Assembly (NCBI RefSeq): GCF_018687635.1
Contig: NZ_CP061300.1
Coordinates: forward strand, 1,261,424-1,325,423
Direction of reading: 5' to 3'
Origin: Polynucleobacter sp. MWH-Braz-FAM2G
GTDB lineage: Bacteria > Pseudomonadota > Gammaproteobacteria > Burkholderiales > Burkholderiaceae
DNA: 64,000 nt
Part shown: positions 8,859 through 18,572 of the stretch, piece by piece
How the letters are laid out: each line of letters starts with the position of its first letter
How positions within the stretch are numbered: position 1 is the stretch's first letter
Position numbers and translations under genes: made by a program
The notes under the pieces: generated by a model
Database searches by the model: none
Told to the model about the DNA's origin: nothing
What the model saw: the letters and a program-made list of their open reading frames with translations, nothing else

Positions 8859-11800
8859 TTAAGCAGCGGTTGGCTGTTTCAACAGAACATCAGGAGGTCC
8901 TGCTGCTCTGAGGTAGCCTTTATCTAAAACCAATAAGGTATCGGCCAAACGAATATGACTTGGACGATGACTAATAAACAGAACAGTTGCTTTACCCTTG
9001 AGCGCTTGTAAAGCTTCCATAAATTTCTGATCGCCGTAATCATCAAGACCTGCGCCAGGCTCATCGAACAACATGATCGGGGCACGAGTCAAATACGCGC
9101 GCGCCAATGAAAGTTTTTGTTTCAAGCTAGAAGGCAGTTCATTGGTGTTATCGCCAACTCGGTATTCAATGCCTTTTGGCAATGCTAAGATTTGATCGAT
9201 GGCGCCAGCCATTTCTAAAGCTTGATAAACCTCATCATCCGTAGCATCTGGTCTCGCCAATCGAAGGTTTTGAGCAATTGTTGCGCGGAACAATTGAGTA
9301 TCCTGCGGAGCATAACCAACAATACGGCGCAACTCTAACGGGTCAAGCTGACGAATATCGACGTTATCAATCAAGATAGAACCAGCTTGTGGCTGATACA
9401 TGCCTAAGATGAGCTTAAGCAAAGTAGATTTACCACCGCCATTCGGTCCACTAATAGCCACCAAATCGCCAGGATTAATGCGGAACTCCACACCAATTAA
9501 TGCTGGATCGACATTCATGGAATAACGGAAAGATACGCGTGCAAAGTCAATGCGCCCTTCGAGGCCGCGTGAAACTAAAGAAGTATTGGTTTCTTGACGC
9601 TCGCCCTGAATCTTCATCAGACTATCGATTTGACGTGTGGCATTGCGTACACGCTCAATACGAGTCATATTGGTGAAGATGGTTTGAATTGGATTCAACA
9701 CTCTCCACATTAAGAGCATAGAGGCAATCAAGGCACCGGATGAAACAACCTGCATGATGACTGCTGGAACTGTCGCTGAAATAATTAGCAATGCAGAAGC
9801 CATCATCACGAAGTAAGAAATCGCCACAAGAAGCGAAGATAACTGCTCAGCCTTGTACGAGGCCATGGTTGCGTTGGCAGAGATTTCACGGAAACGCTCA
9901 AGCCACAAACCTTGTGCGCCACACTCATGAATGATGCGCATCTTGCCAATCATCTCCACCATGAATTCGTTACGCTTGGTAATAGCTCGGCCTACTGCAG
10001 CTACGCGATCATGGGTTTGACCAGCAAAAATCCAGTACAAGAGTGCGTACACCGCCAACATCACTACAAAAATAATCAATGAAATTGGATTAATGATGGA
10101 CAACACTATCAACAGCACGAGAGTTGCTGGTGACTCCAAGAGCGTAGAAGCCAATGGTCCAGTAAACATATCGCGAATAGCTTCAAAACTTTGTAAGCGC
10201 GCTGTTTGCGAACCTACGGACGCGCGCTCGGTATATGCAGGTGACATCTTGAGTACTTGCTGCAAGATAGTGGCACCGAACAAATACTCAATACGGCCTG
10301 CAATATAAGCCAAGATATTGGCGCGATGCTTCATAAAGTAGTAGCCAGCACCCAAAGCAATTGCAGCACCGATCGCTAGGTAAAGCAGCGTAGCCTTAGC
10401 GCCAGCTGGAATAACATGGGTATACACAATTGACAGGAATATTGGTCCTGACATCATGACCAAACCAGACACCAATGCAGAGAGTGTCGCCTGACCAATC
10501 AATGGCATAAAACGTCTTAAGACACGACCTACCCAAGAACGCTGATCAGCGAGGTCAATTTCAGCCAAGTCATAGAAATAGGCTTTACCACGCATATCGA
10601 GTCTTGGCTCAAGCTTACCTTCGCTATCTTGAGTTACGCCTACACGCATTTGATTACCGATTCTTCCCATTACTACAAAAGCAGGAATGTCTTCATCTGG
10701 CACAAATAAGCATGGCAATGAACGTGGCTCCAATGAACCCAAGTCGCATTCCACTTCTTTGGTGACGTATCCCAACTGAGAGAATGCGTTATGAAAACCT
10801 GTTAAATCCAAACTGTCTGCGTAGTAAGGCAATGCTTCTGCAACCTCGCGCGATGTACCACGCGCATTCATCAATCTCAACAATAAAGAAAGGCAACCTG
10901 ATAAATCAGTCTGCACTTTGAAATTACTTGCAACGGTTTCGTTTGTCTTTTTCCAGCGGTCTTTATCCAGATAACTTGATTTGTAAGGAGACGTGAAGTA
11001 CTCCTCTTTAGATACTGGGTGATAGCTTGCTGGCAAGGCTTGGGAAGAGGTCATTCCCGCAACCGGTGTTGGAGCGGAGCTTGCTTCACGAATCGAACTA
11101 ACCTTACCAGGCTCAACATCTAATAAATTGCCTTCGTGCAAGAACATCGTCCGATTTGCCAAGCGCAGGAAAGAAGGCCTTTGGGACACTATCACCAATG
11201 TAACCTTGCCTCGAATAGCCTCTAAGAACTTTAAGAAGACTGCATCACCCTCTGAGTCCATAACAGAGGTTGCATCGTCAAACAAAATAATATTTGGTTG
11301 ATTAGACAGAGCTCGCACAATCGCAATACGCTGGCGATAACCAGGAGGCAGTGAATCAGCAGCCATATCACCTACTATCGAATCCCAGCCACGTGGCATC
11401 TTCGATACAAAGTCACCAAGGCCTAATGTTTTTGCAGTGCTTAATGCCCGCTCCACTCTCGCTGGATCAAATACGCTAACGTTATCTAACAAAGAGCCTT
11501 CGAACATCACTGCTTTTTGCGGCAGATAAGCTACCTTTTCAGTAATGTCATTGACGTCGATGTCCATAATCGATTGAGCATCAATTGATACAACGCCAGA
11601 TGTCGGCGTCAGAATGCCTGCCATCAACTGCAATAAGGTACTGCGCCCAGAACCACTTTCACCTTTAATAGCGAGGCATTCGCCTGGCGCTACCTCGAAT
11701 GAGAGATCTGTGAATAAATTCGTTTTGAGTCCAGGAAAACGATAGGACACATTCTCAAACTTGAGGCTAGCAGGTTGAAGCGGGCGATCAACGACAGTTG

Positions 11801-13163
11801 GCACTAAATCATATGAGCGTGGTTGTACTTCTAAACCAGGCTGCTTCAGAATATCCGCAAGGTTATCTCTTAGAACTTCGTCCTGCTGATACTTCGCCCA
11901 CATTCCACCAAGTCTTTGTAATGGTGCGAGAGAACGCATCCCAAGCAAAATACAAGCCGCTAGTTCACCATTGGTGAGATGTCCTGTGATAACCAACCAG
12001 GCACCAAGCGCCACCACCAACATATTCATGAGTGGTGAAAAAATATTACCGATGCCAGATGACATGTCCAGGGCATAAGTCACCTTTGACATGATGCGCG
12101 CGCACCCTTCTTGTAAACGCTCATAGCGACGCAACATCAATGACTCCATCGTCATCGATTTCAGTGTATGGACATTACCAAGCGTCTCACTTAAGAAGTT
12201 AGCGCGACGAAGATCTGCCTGTTTTTGCTCTTTAATCAACTCAGGATCTTGGCGACCATTTCTCCAAGTGATAAAAATAAATACGCTGTAGCCCGCCAAC
12301 AATAAAAGACCAACCCAAGGGCTTAAGATGAAAACAATTAGCACATACAGCAAGGTGAATGGTAGATCCATTAACTGCTGAAAGGTTTGTCCAGAGTAGT
12401 GGTACTTCAAAGTAGAAACGGATTTAAAGCCGTCCATTACCGTACCGGTACCTTTGCGCTCAAATTCATTTATAGGCTCTGCCAGAGTTCTTTCAGCAAC
12501 AGCCATTAATGCGCGATGTTCAAAGCGAGCAGAAATCCAAGCGGTCGTGAATGAGCGTAGCGCACGAACAATGGATTCGAGTGCAACGGCAAGACCAACT
12601 GCAACGGCAACAATTCCTAGAGTATCCAGAGATTGATGGGGCAAGATTCGGTCATACAACTGCAACATCAACAACGGGAATGCCAAAGCTAATAAATTGA
12701 TCACAATGCTGGCTGCAATAACAGTTGTGCGCTCACCATCAAAAGGTGAAAGCAGTCCAACCGAACGCTGGGCATCAGACGGATTGCGAATTTGCTTCAA
12801 GCGATCAATCAGATTGCGTATATCTTCTGAAAAAGCACTCCACTCTTTTTCGGAAACGCTCTTTAAATGCTTGTACTGTGAAACTATCAATGGCACCCAG
12901 TACTGAGGCTTTAATCTTGATAACCAAATTTTGGACTGCTCTTTAGCAATCCCCACAGCATCAGTTGAATGCCCTTTAATTTCAGCCCTTGATCCCCATA
13001 CTTTGCCGTGCAAATGGAGAAGGTCATTTTTAACTACTTGGTAAAGTGCATTTCCTGCACGCAAAAGCAGCTCGTACACATAACCTAATGCAAACAATAG
13101 TTGGCCAAAGATCTGACCAATCTTTTGATATCCATTTTTTAGGGATTGAATCAATTTATTCAT
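8859..13163 (-). CDS. Single-chain double ABC exporter (two TMD-NBD modules fused)
   Basis: This 1434-residue protein is about twice the length of usual LapB/HlyB exporters. Module 1 has membrane helices at about 150-420 and an ATPase at about 465-690. Module 2 has a degenerate C39-like domain (about 745-870), helices at about 885-1160 and an ATPase at about 1200-1430. The second ATPase has a canonical Walker A (SGPNGGGKS, K1245), Walker B (LFDEP) and H-loop (ISHRP). The first has Arg in place of the Walker A Lys (GESGSGRS), Asp for the catalytic Glu (LFDDA) and Gln for the H-loop His (VSQRP). Both signature motifs are degenerate (LPPGY, LPSSL). One catalytic and one regulatory nucleotide site are expected. 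It lies between tolC-like and hlyD-like genes and so forms a complete type I system. Confidence 0.9.
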   Translation of the reverse strand: MNKLIQSLKNGYQKIGQIFGQLLFALGYVYELLLRAGNALYQVVKNDLLHLHGKVWGSRAEIKGHSTDAVGIAKEQSKIWLSRLKPQYWVPLIVSQYKHLKSVSEKEWSAFSEDIRNLIDRLKQIRNPSDAQRSVGLLSPFDGERTTVIAASIVINLLALAFPLLMLQLYDRILPHQSLDTLGIVAVAVGLAVALESIVRALRSFTTAWISARFEHRALMAVAERTLAEPINEFERKGTGTVMDGFKSVSTLKYHYSGQTFQQLMDLPFTLLYVLIVFILSPWVGLLLLAGYSVFIFITWRNGRQDPELIKEQKQADLRRANFLSETLGNVHTLKSMTMESLMLRRYERLQEGCARIMSKVTYALDMSSGIGNIFSPLMNMLVVALGAWLVITGHLTNGELAACILLGMRSLAPLQRLGGMWAKYQQDEVLRDNLADILKQPGLEVQPRSYDLVPTVVDRPLQPASLKFENVSYRFPGLKTNLFTDLSFEVAPGECLAIKGESGSGRSTLLQLMAGILTPTSGVVSIDAQSIMDIDVNDITEKVAYLPQKAVMFEGSLLDNVSVFDPARVERALSTAKTLGLGDFVSKMPRGWDSIVGDMAADSLPPGYRQRIAIVRALSNQPNIILFDDATSVMDSEGDAVFLKFLEAIRGKVTLVIVSQRPSFLRLANRTMFLHEGNLLDVEPGKVSSIREASSAPTPVAGMTSSQALPASYHPVSKEEYFTSPYKSSYLDKDRWKKTNETVASNFKVQTDLSGCLSLLLRLMNARGTSREVAEALPYYADSLDLTGFHNAFSQLGYVTKEVECDLGSLEPRSLPCLFVPDEDIPAFVVMGRIGNQMRVGVTQDSEGKLEPRLDMRGKAYFYDLAEIDLADQRSWVGRVLRRFMPLIGQATLSALVSGLVMMSGPIFLSIVYTHVIPAGAKATLLYLAIGAAIALGAGYYFMKHRANILAYIAGRIEYLFGATILQQVLKMSPAYTERASVGSQTARLQSFEAIRDMFTGPLASTLLESPATLVLLIVLSIINPISLIIFVVMLAVYALLYWIFAGQTHDRVAAVGRAITKRNEFMVEMIGKMRIIHECGAQGLWLERFREISANATMASYKAEQLSSLLVAISYFVMMASALLIISATVPAVIMQVVSSGALIASMLLMWRVLNPIQTIFTNMTRIERVRNATRQIDSLMKIQGERQETNTSLVSRGLEGRIDFARVSFRYSMNVDPALIGVEFRINPGDLVAISGPNGGGKSTLLKLILGMYQPQAGSILIDNVDIRQLDPLELRRIVGYAPQDTQLFRATIAQNLRLARPDATDDEVYQALEMAGAIDQILALPKGIEYRVGDNTNELPSSLKQKLSLARAYLTRAPIMLFDEPGAGLDDYGDQKFMEALQALKGKATVLFISHRPSHIRLADTLLVLDKGYLRAAGPPDVLLKQPTAA

Positions 13164-13190
13164 AACTCAAGAAGCCTTTTCAATTCCGCT

Positions 13191-14954
13191 CTAGGGTTTT
13201 TGTTGCATGATTGGTAAAGGCATCGCCTGCGGCGCATTTGGTGCAGTGTCGCCAGAATTCGCAGCCGGCACTTTTGGAAGCGGTCTTAAATCAAAATCCA
13301 CCTCAGGTGATTGCAATGGCTTTTGATTGAGTGATGGTCCAACTCCACCTTTAGCACCCTTCTTCTCATAAGCAGGCTGACCAGCAGCGTTTACACCCAC
13401 GGCCGTTTTTGTGTTAAATGCAGAATCTGCTTTTTCCTGTACCTCAGCCCAACGAGCATCAGCCTTAGGCAAACGTCCGCCACCCAAGCAAGGATCATTA
13501 TCAAGAGCAGTACCACCACCAATTGCCTTAAATAGATCTACAGAGGCGCGCAATTGATCGTTACGAGAAGCAATTGCAGAATCTTCGGCCGCTAGAACAG
13601 TACGTTGAATTTCATAGAGTTGAACATAATCCATGCCGCCTCGCTCAACCACTTTGGCACTCATCTCAGCAAGACGTTGAGCGCGTACTCGCGAATCATT
13701 TAATGCTTCATATTGCTTAGCAGTTAAATTAACTCCAGACAGACTGTCTTCCACATCACGCAAAGATGAGAGCACTGCATTGGCATATGCTTCAAGTAAC
13801 TCCACGTTCTTTGCACTAGCCACCTGAATCTCGGCACGTCTTCTACCACCATCAAACACGTTTTGTAACAAGTTTGCAGTGATGTTGTAGAACAAACTTT
13901 GTGGCATCGTCAGTTGAGATAACAAGAACGAACCATAACCAGCACCACCTGTCAGAGCAAAGGTTGGCAATAAATTGGCTCGTGCCGCATATAGATCAGC
14001 CTTAGCAGCCTCCAAGGCGGCCTCTGCCCTTCTTACATCGGGACGACGGCAGAGTAAATCAGACGGTAGGCCAGGAGAAACTACTGGCACCTTAATTTTC
14101 TCGACAGAGCGAGTTTGCAATTTCAAGGTGGAAGGCGTTCTACCAACCAATGCTGCCAAACGATTGAAGGCCCGCTCCCTTTGTAACTTCAGAGCTGTAA
14201 CAGCCGCATCTGTATTGGTTTGCAAGATCAACTGCTGGGATAAATCAATAATCGTGGCATCACCACGATCAACACGTTTTTGCAAACCTTTGCCAACGGT
14301 TCTAATGGCTTCTAAGTTACGCTCACCGACAGCAATACGTTCATCCAAAGAAACTACTAGGAAATAAGTGGTGGCTGTGTCACCGACCAAACTGAGCGCA
14401 ACCGCTTGACGGTTGTATTCGCTTGCAAGCGCTTGCGAGAAAGCAGACTGGGTATTAAATCCTTTTTTACCCCACAGATCGACTTCGTAATTTGCTAAAA
14501 ATCCCACTTGCCATACTGGCTGGCTACTCCACTGAGAGGTAGATGCTGCATATCCAGGCCCGAGACCAGGCGCCTGAATTCGGTATGAGGGTCCAAAATC
14601 AATTGTTGGTGATTCGGCCGCTTTAACGACATCAGCCTGTGCTCGAGTTTGAGCAACCCGCGCAACCGCAACGCGCAAGTCATAGTTATTTGTAAGAGCA
14701 GTGTCAATTAAGCCATTGAGCTCTTCGCTTTCAAAATCTTGCCACCAGAGTTCTTTAGGGCGTGGTAACTGCTGTTCAACGGGGGCACGGAACGCGTCCG
14801 GCATCCAGCGAACATATTCGGGACCGTCAGGCGCATCTCCCTCCTTAATAATCGGAGTGGTACACCCTGCAAAAACCAAAGCAGCACAGGCTACTGCGAG
14901 AGGTAAACGGGCAAAACGCAAACGAGGCAAAACACGGCAGCTAGGTCGAGTCAC
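13191..14954 (-). CDS. TolC/NodT-family outer-membrane channel lipoprotein
   Basis: This 587-residue protein has a signal peptide and lipobox (ALVFAGC, Cys about 30), so it is a lipidated outer-membrane efflux protein of the NodT/CusC type. The core shows the repeated efflux-protein pattern (LIDTALTNNYDLRVAVARVAQ, and later DVRRAEAALEAAKADLYAARAN and LPTFALTGGAGYG). A C-terminal extension of about 100 residues is rich in Pro, Ala and Lys and goes beyond the usual end near the GGGTALD-like motif. It is the first gene of the minus-strand operon, 27 nt upstream of the ABC exporter gene, and supplies the outer-membrane channel of the type I system. NodT members more often serve RND pumps, but no RND genes are present here. 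Confidence 0.88.
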   Translation of the reverse strand: MTRPSCRVLPRLRFARLPLAVACAALVFAGCTTPIIKEGDAPDGPEYVRWMPDAFRAPVEQQLPRPKELWWQDFESEELNGLIDTALTNNYDLRVAVARVAQTRAQADVVKAAESPTIDFGPSYRIQAPGLGPGYAASTSQWSSQPVWQVGFLANYEVDLWGKKGFNTQSAFSQALASEYNRQAVALSLVGDTATTYFLVVSLDERIAVGERNLEAIRTVGKGLQKRVDRGDATIIDLSQQLILQTNTDAAVTALKLQRERAFNRLAALVGRTPSTLKLQTRSVEKIKVPVVSPGLPSDLLCRRPDVRRAEAALEAAKADLYAARANLLPTFALTGGAGYGSFLLSQLTMPQSLFYNITANLLQNVFDGGRRRAEIQVASAKNVELLEAYANAVLSSLRDVEDSLSGVNLTAKQYEALNDSRVRAQRLAEMSAKVVERGGMDYVQLYEIQRTVLAAEDSAIASRNDQLRASVDLFKAIGGGTALDNDPCLGGGRLPKADARWAEVQEKADSAFNTKTAVGVNAAGQPAYEKKGAKGGVGPSLNQKPLQSPEVDFDLRPLPKVPAANSGDTAPNAPQAMPLPIMQQKP

Positions 14955-15295
14955 AGCTTAACTTTGGTTATATATAAAAAAATGTAAAAAATAAGATTAA
15001 ATTTTGTAAATAAAATCAATATGCATTATGAATCAAGGCTCTAGCTTATTAGCTGTGAAACCTGATAAATACGTTTCATATTATGAAATATGTTGCTTTT
15101 TTGCACTAAATTTAGCGTTTTTCCCAATGAAACAGGGTCTTTTTACTAAGACATAAATGAAATGATCCAACTTCATGAAATTAAGCAAAATTTTTACACT
15201 TGTTCATAATGAGTAAGAAATCAAAATATTAATATTTACTAAGCTGAAAATACCTGTAATTCAAACTCTGACTGTTGCAAAAAACTATTAAAAAC
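14955..15295. promoter_or_regulatory. AT-rich divergent intergenic region between exporter operon and HD-GYP gene
   Basis: No gene is seen in these 341 bp. The stretch is very AT-rich and must contain the promoters of both divergent units. It holds an inverted repeat TTTCATA-T-TATGAAA (15074-15088) and further TTCAT/ATGAA half-sites around 15158-15210, including TTCATGAA. These may be operator sites. No confident -35/-10 pair is claimed. Confidence 0.5.
15074..15088. promoter_or_regulatory. Inverted repeat TTTCATA-T-TATGAAA
   Basis: A perfect 7-bp inverted repeat with a one-base spacer lies 120 bp upstream of the exporter operon's first gene and about 210 bp upstream of the HD-GYP gene. Its position suits a shared operator. 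The binding protein is unknown. Confidence 0.4.
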
Positions 15296-16924
15296 ATGAC
15301 TGAACATATTGATAAAAAACTGATGTCGCATCTGCTGCAAATTGGCGCCTCCCTCAGCAGCGAGAAAGATATTGATCAGCTTTTAGAAAATATTTTGCAA
15401 TCCGCAATGGATATCACTCACGCTGACGGCGGTTCGGTTTATAGCGTGACAGAAGAAAAAACACTGAAGTTTGAAATTTTGCACACAAAAAGTAAAGGCG
15501 CTCATCTTGGCGGCAAAAGTGCGATACCAGCAAACCTCCCTCCTCTAGCGCTATTTAAAGAAGATGGTAGCCCTGAGTTATCTCGTGTAGTTTGCTCCGC
15601 AGTTCACAAAGACCGCACGATTAATATTGCTGACGCCTACGACTCAACTGAGTTTGATTTTTCAGGAACTAAAAAGTTTGACAGCGCCAATCAGTACCGC
15701 TCGCAATCTTTCCTCACCATTCCCATGAAAAATCATGAGTCAGAAATCATTGGTGTAATGCAACTCATTAATGCCACCGATCCTCAGACTGGCAAGATCA
15801 TTCCTTTTTCTGAAACCAATCAAGAAATCGTTGAAGCCTTAGCCTCGCAAGCCGCAGTAGCGCTCACCAATCGACTCTTGATGAACCGACTAGAAGAATT
15901 ATTCGAGTCATTCATAAGCCTAATTAACCACGCAATTGACGATAAATCTCCATACACCAGCGGTCACTGTAATCGCGTTCCTGAGCTAACCATGATGCTG
16001 GCGGATGCGGTAAATCGTTGCAAAGCTGGACCTCTCGCAGACTTTAATATGACCGAAGCGGATCGCAAGGAACTCAAAATTGCTGGTCTATTGCACGACT
16101 GCGGAAAAATTACTACACCGGTTCACGTAGTAGATAAAGCAACCAAGCTTGAAAAAATATTTGACCGTATTGCCCTCGTTAAAACTAGGGCAGGTCAAGT
16201 TCTTCAAAACTTTGATCTTGAAGCGGCCAAAGGCAATCTCTCTACTGAACAAGCTACCGAGAAAAAAGCGCAATTGCTGGATGACTTTGCATTTTTAGAA
16301 CGTTGTAATGTTGGTGGCGAATTCATGAAAGACGGCGATATTGAAAGAGTCAAAAATATTGCAGCACTTTATCAATGGCGTGATTTAGAGGGAAATGTCT
16401 TGCCCCTCCTAAATGAGGAAGAGATTAAAAACTTAACGATTCGCGCTGGCACCTTAAATGACGAAGAACGGCAAATCATTAATCACCATATTGATTTGAC
16501 CATTAGCATGTTGGAGCAGTTGCCATGGCCAAAACACTTGAAGAATGTGACTGAATATGCCGGTGGTCACCATGAAAAAATGGATGGCAAAGGATATCCA
16601 AAGGGACTTACTAGAGAACAAATGTCGGTACCCGCGAGATGTATGGGTATTGCCGACATCTTTGAAGCTCTCACTGCGCATGATCGCCCATACAAAAAAG
16701 GCAAGACACTGAGCGAATCTCTAGAAATTTTGGGCAAAATGAAACTGGGTGCCCACGTAGATCCAGACCTCTTTGACGTGTTTATCTGGGAAAAGGTCTA
16801 TGAAGAATATGCGAATAAATTTTTAGATCCCAAGCAAGTCGATGAAGTGGATGTGAGCAAAATTCCAGGTTACAACCCGCCACCTGAAAACTATCAGCAA
16901 GCCAAGAAATTAAATTCTTTATAA
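15296..16924 (+). CDS. GAF/HD-GYP cyclic-di-GMP phosphodiesterase
   Basis: The product is about 542 residues from ATG 15296 (MTEHIDKK). A TTG 21 bp upstream (15275) is in frame, and neither start has a clear Shine-Dalgarno. A GAF sensor domain occupies about residues 10-185 (DGGSVYSV, then VMQLINATDPQTG, then EALASQAAVAL). The HD-GYP domain follows: SGHCNRVPEL, the metal-binding HDCGK, and HHEKMDGKGYPKGL with the HD-GYP signature intact. Between these is an inserted segment of about 100 residues (KTRAGQVLQNFDLEAAKGN). The enzyme is expected to hydrolyse c-di-GMP to pGpG or GMP in the cytoplasm. It is divergent from the adhesin operon, so it may set the local c-di-GMP level that controls attachment. 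Confidence 0.88.
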   Translation: MTEHIDKKLMSHLLQIGASLSSEKDIDQLLENILQSAMDITHADGGSVYSVTEEKTLKFEILHTKSKGAHLGGKSAIPANLPPLALFKEDGSPELSRVVCSAVHKDRTINIADAYDSTEFDFSGTKKFDSANQYRSQSFLTIPMKNHESEIIGVMQLINATDPQTGKIIPFSETNQEIVEALASQAAVALTNRLLMNRLEELFESFISLINHAIDDKSPYTSGHCNRVPELTMMLADAVNRCKAGPLADFNMTEADRKELKIAGLLHDCGKITTPVHVVDKATKLEKIFDRIALVKTRAGQVLQNFDLEAAKGNLSTEQATEKKAQLLDDFAFLERCNVGGEFMKDGDIERVKNIAALYQWRDLEGNVLPLLNEEEIKNLTIRAGTLNDEERQIINHHIDLTISMLEQLPWPKHLKNVTEYAGGHHEKMDGKGYPKGLTREQMSVPARCMGIADIFEALTAHDRPYKKGKTLSESLEILGKMKLGAHVDPDLFDVFIWEKVYEEYANKFLDPKQVDEVDVSKIPGYNPPPENYQQAKKLNSL

Positions 16925-16979
16925 ATGCCTTGCTGAAGTGCTCGCTTGAGTGCTTGCTTGAGAGCGTATTTGAAATTGA

Positions 16980-18572
16980 TTAATACTGTCTGCTAGCGGT
17001 CACTCTACGAATCTCTGTCACCGCCAATTGCGCGATATCGCGCAATTTATCGAGCTTCCCGTCGTTGAGATCCACTAAAGATTCAACTTGGGCATAAGAA
17101 GATAGTACAAAGCGATCGCCATTCTCAACACTATGGTGCATGACACCAAACTCGATGCGACTGCGTTCATCACTCGTTAGGCGTGAAACTAAATTTTTAG
17201 TCGCCCAAATGCTGCCATGGCGCGCAAAATCACTTAATCTTGAAGCGCGATTGATTGTGTCACCCAATACGGCAAATTCCACATGGTTTGCAGACTGGAA
17301 GCTGCCAAGCCACTCCTGACCTTCATGCAGGCCAATGTTCAGTTGCAATTCAGTTAACCAATTTTTACGTAATTGCCAATCGGCACTAATTTTTCGCATC
17401 GCCTGTCGAAGTTCATCAGCACAAGCGATTGCATTAAATAAATAGTTGGATTCGGGCTGAGGGAAGAAGTAGTAAACCACTCCATCACCAGCGTGCTTTC
17501 CATGAGTGCCCGTGTACTTACGCAGTATCGGACTCATGGTCGACCAAATCTGGTTAATCAACTCAAAATATTCATCAGGTGGCAATTCGGAGCAAATACG
17601 TACCGAGTTTTGTAGATCCGCAACGAGAACAGCTAATGGCGTCATCACTGGCAGACGCTTGCTGAGCAGACCTTGAATCACTTGATCACGTTTGCCCAAG
17701 AAAGCGAGCAGATCATCTTCTCGATGATCGGATGCCGTATGAATAACTAGAATCCCCTCGCGGAAATACACTGCGTACACTCTGTACAGCATTGGCAGGC
17801 CGTTTGGCCCAGTACGAATGAGATCCAACTCAGTAATAGCAGATGAAGGTTGCTGCTCCTGCGCCTTTGTCTGAAACTTCAAATCTACAAACAAGTCCAA
17901 CAAATCAGGATCTGCCGCCATCACCACTTTGGTGAGCGATTCTTTCCCCATCCTTGCGCTTGCTAAATGCAAATGCAAATTCGCTAACGCACGCTGATCA
18001 TTGAGACTCAGTTTAGATTCGGGGCGTGAAAACAATTCAAAGAGATTTCTCTCTGAACTTTGCGCAGGAGGCGTTGTAAAACAAAATAATTCAGTGCGCG
18101 CAGCTTCATTCAACCAGGTAAGCTCAAGGTTGTAATTAAGCATGTAAGCTGGCTGCTCTAAGCGATCCAAAGAAAGCATCATTCCTTGGCTAGACTGCAT
18201 CGCATGTTTCTTTGGAGATACAGAAGTAGCTTTACGAGATTCAGGCGCTTTCGCCGAGGCAAATTGAACCGATTCAAGCTCATGAGCCAGCTCCGAGTCA
18301 TAACTCATATCACTCACGCCTAAGAGCGCATCGGTAGAAGCTAGCTCTTGGGCAATTAAATTCATGGAGAGGCCTTTGGCCTTTAACGCTTGGACAGTCT
18401 GAATGCGATCAACCGCATCATCAGGAAAGTACCCCAATAAACGAGCCGCCCCTGCTGTATCACCAGCATGAGACTGAACATTTGGCTTAGGCAGTATGCC
18501 AAGCTGTATGTAGTTATTGAGGGTTGCTCTGGAGATGCCGGTTTGTTCCAGCAACTCCTTACTTGAAATCAT
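16980..18572 (-). CDS. MerR-like HTH fused to class III adenylate/guanylate cyclase domain
   Basis: This 530-residue protein starts at ATG 18572. The N-terminal 80 residues look like a MerR-family winged HTH (LLEQTGISRATLNNYIQLGI, then the YFPDDAVDRIQTVQALKAKG helix). A PAS-like middle region (about 130-240) follows. The C-terminal class III cyclase domain (about 315-500) has the two metal-binding Asp contexts VLVADLQNS and KHAGDGVVYYF, then LNIGLHEGQEWLGSF and VLGDTINRASRL. It could produce cAMP or cGMP while binding DNA. Substrate specificity cannot be read reliably. The C-terminus is 55 bp from the convergent HD-GYP gene end. HTH-cyclase fusions are uncommon, so the product may be a transcription factor with enzymatic or nucleotide-sensing output. 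Confidence 0.8.
   Translation of the reverse strand: MISSKELLEQTGISRATLNNYIQLGILPKPNVQSHAGDTAGAARLLGYFPDDAVDRIQTVQALKAKGLSMNLIAQELASTDALLGVSDMSYDSELAHELESVQFASAKAPESRKATSVSPKKHAMQSSQGMMLSLDRLEQPAYMLNYNLELTWLNEAARTELFCFTTPPAQSSERNLFELFSRPESKLSLNDQRALANLHLHLASARMGKESLTKVVMAADPDLLDLFVDLKFQTKAQEQQPSSAITELDLIRTGPNGLPMLYRVYAVYFREGILVIHTASDHREDDLLAFLGKRDQVIQGLLSKRLPVMTPLAVLVADLQNSVRICSELPPDEYFELINQIWSTMSPILRKYTGTHGKHAGDGVVYYFFPQPESNYLFNAIACADELRQAMRKISADWQLRKNWLTELQLNIGLHEGQEWLGSFQSANHVEFAVLGDTINRASRLSDFARHGSIWATKNLVSRLTSDERSRIEFGVMHHSVENGDRFVLSSYAQVESLVDLNDGKLDKLRDIAQLAVTEIRRVTASRQY

Noticed and set aside
8859-13163. Bacteriocin exporter with active C39 peptidase
   Set aside because: The C39-like domain before module 2 lacks the usual Cys/His context and there is no small double-glycine leader peptide gene nearby; a type I adhesin exporter fits better.
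16925-16979. Short direct repeat (GCTCGCTTGAGT / GCTTGCTTGAGA) between convergent genes
   Set aside because: It is imperfect, only two copies, and forms no stable hairpin with a T-tract, so no terminator is called.
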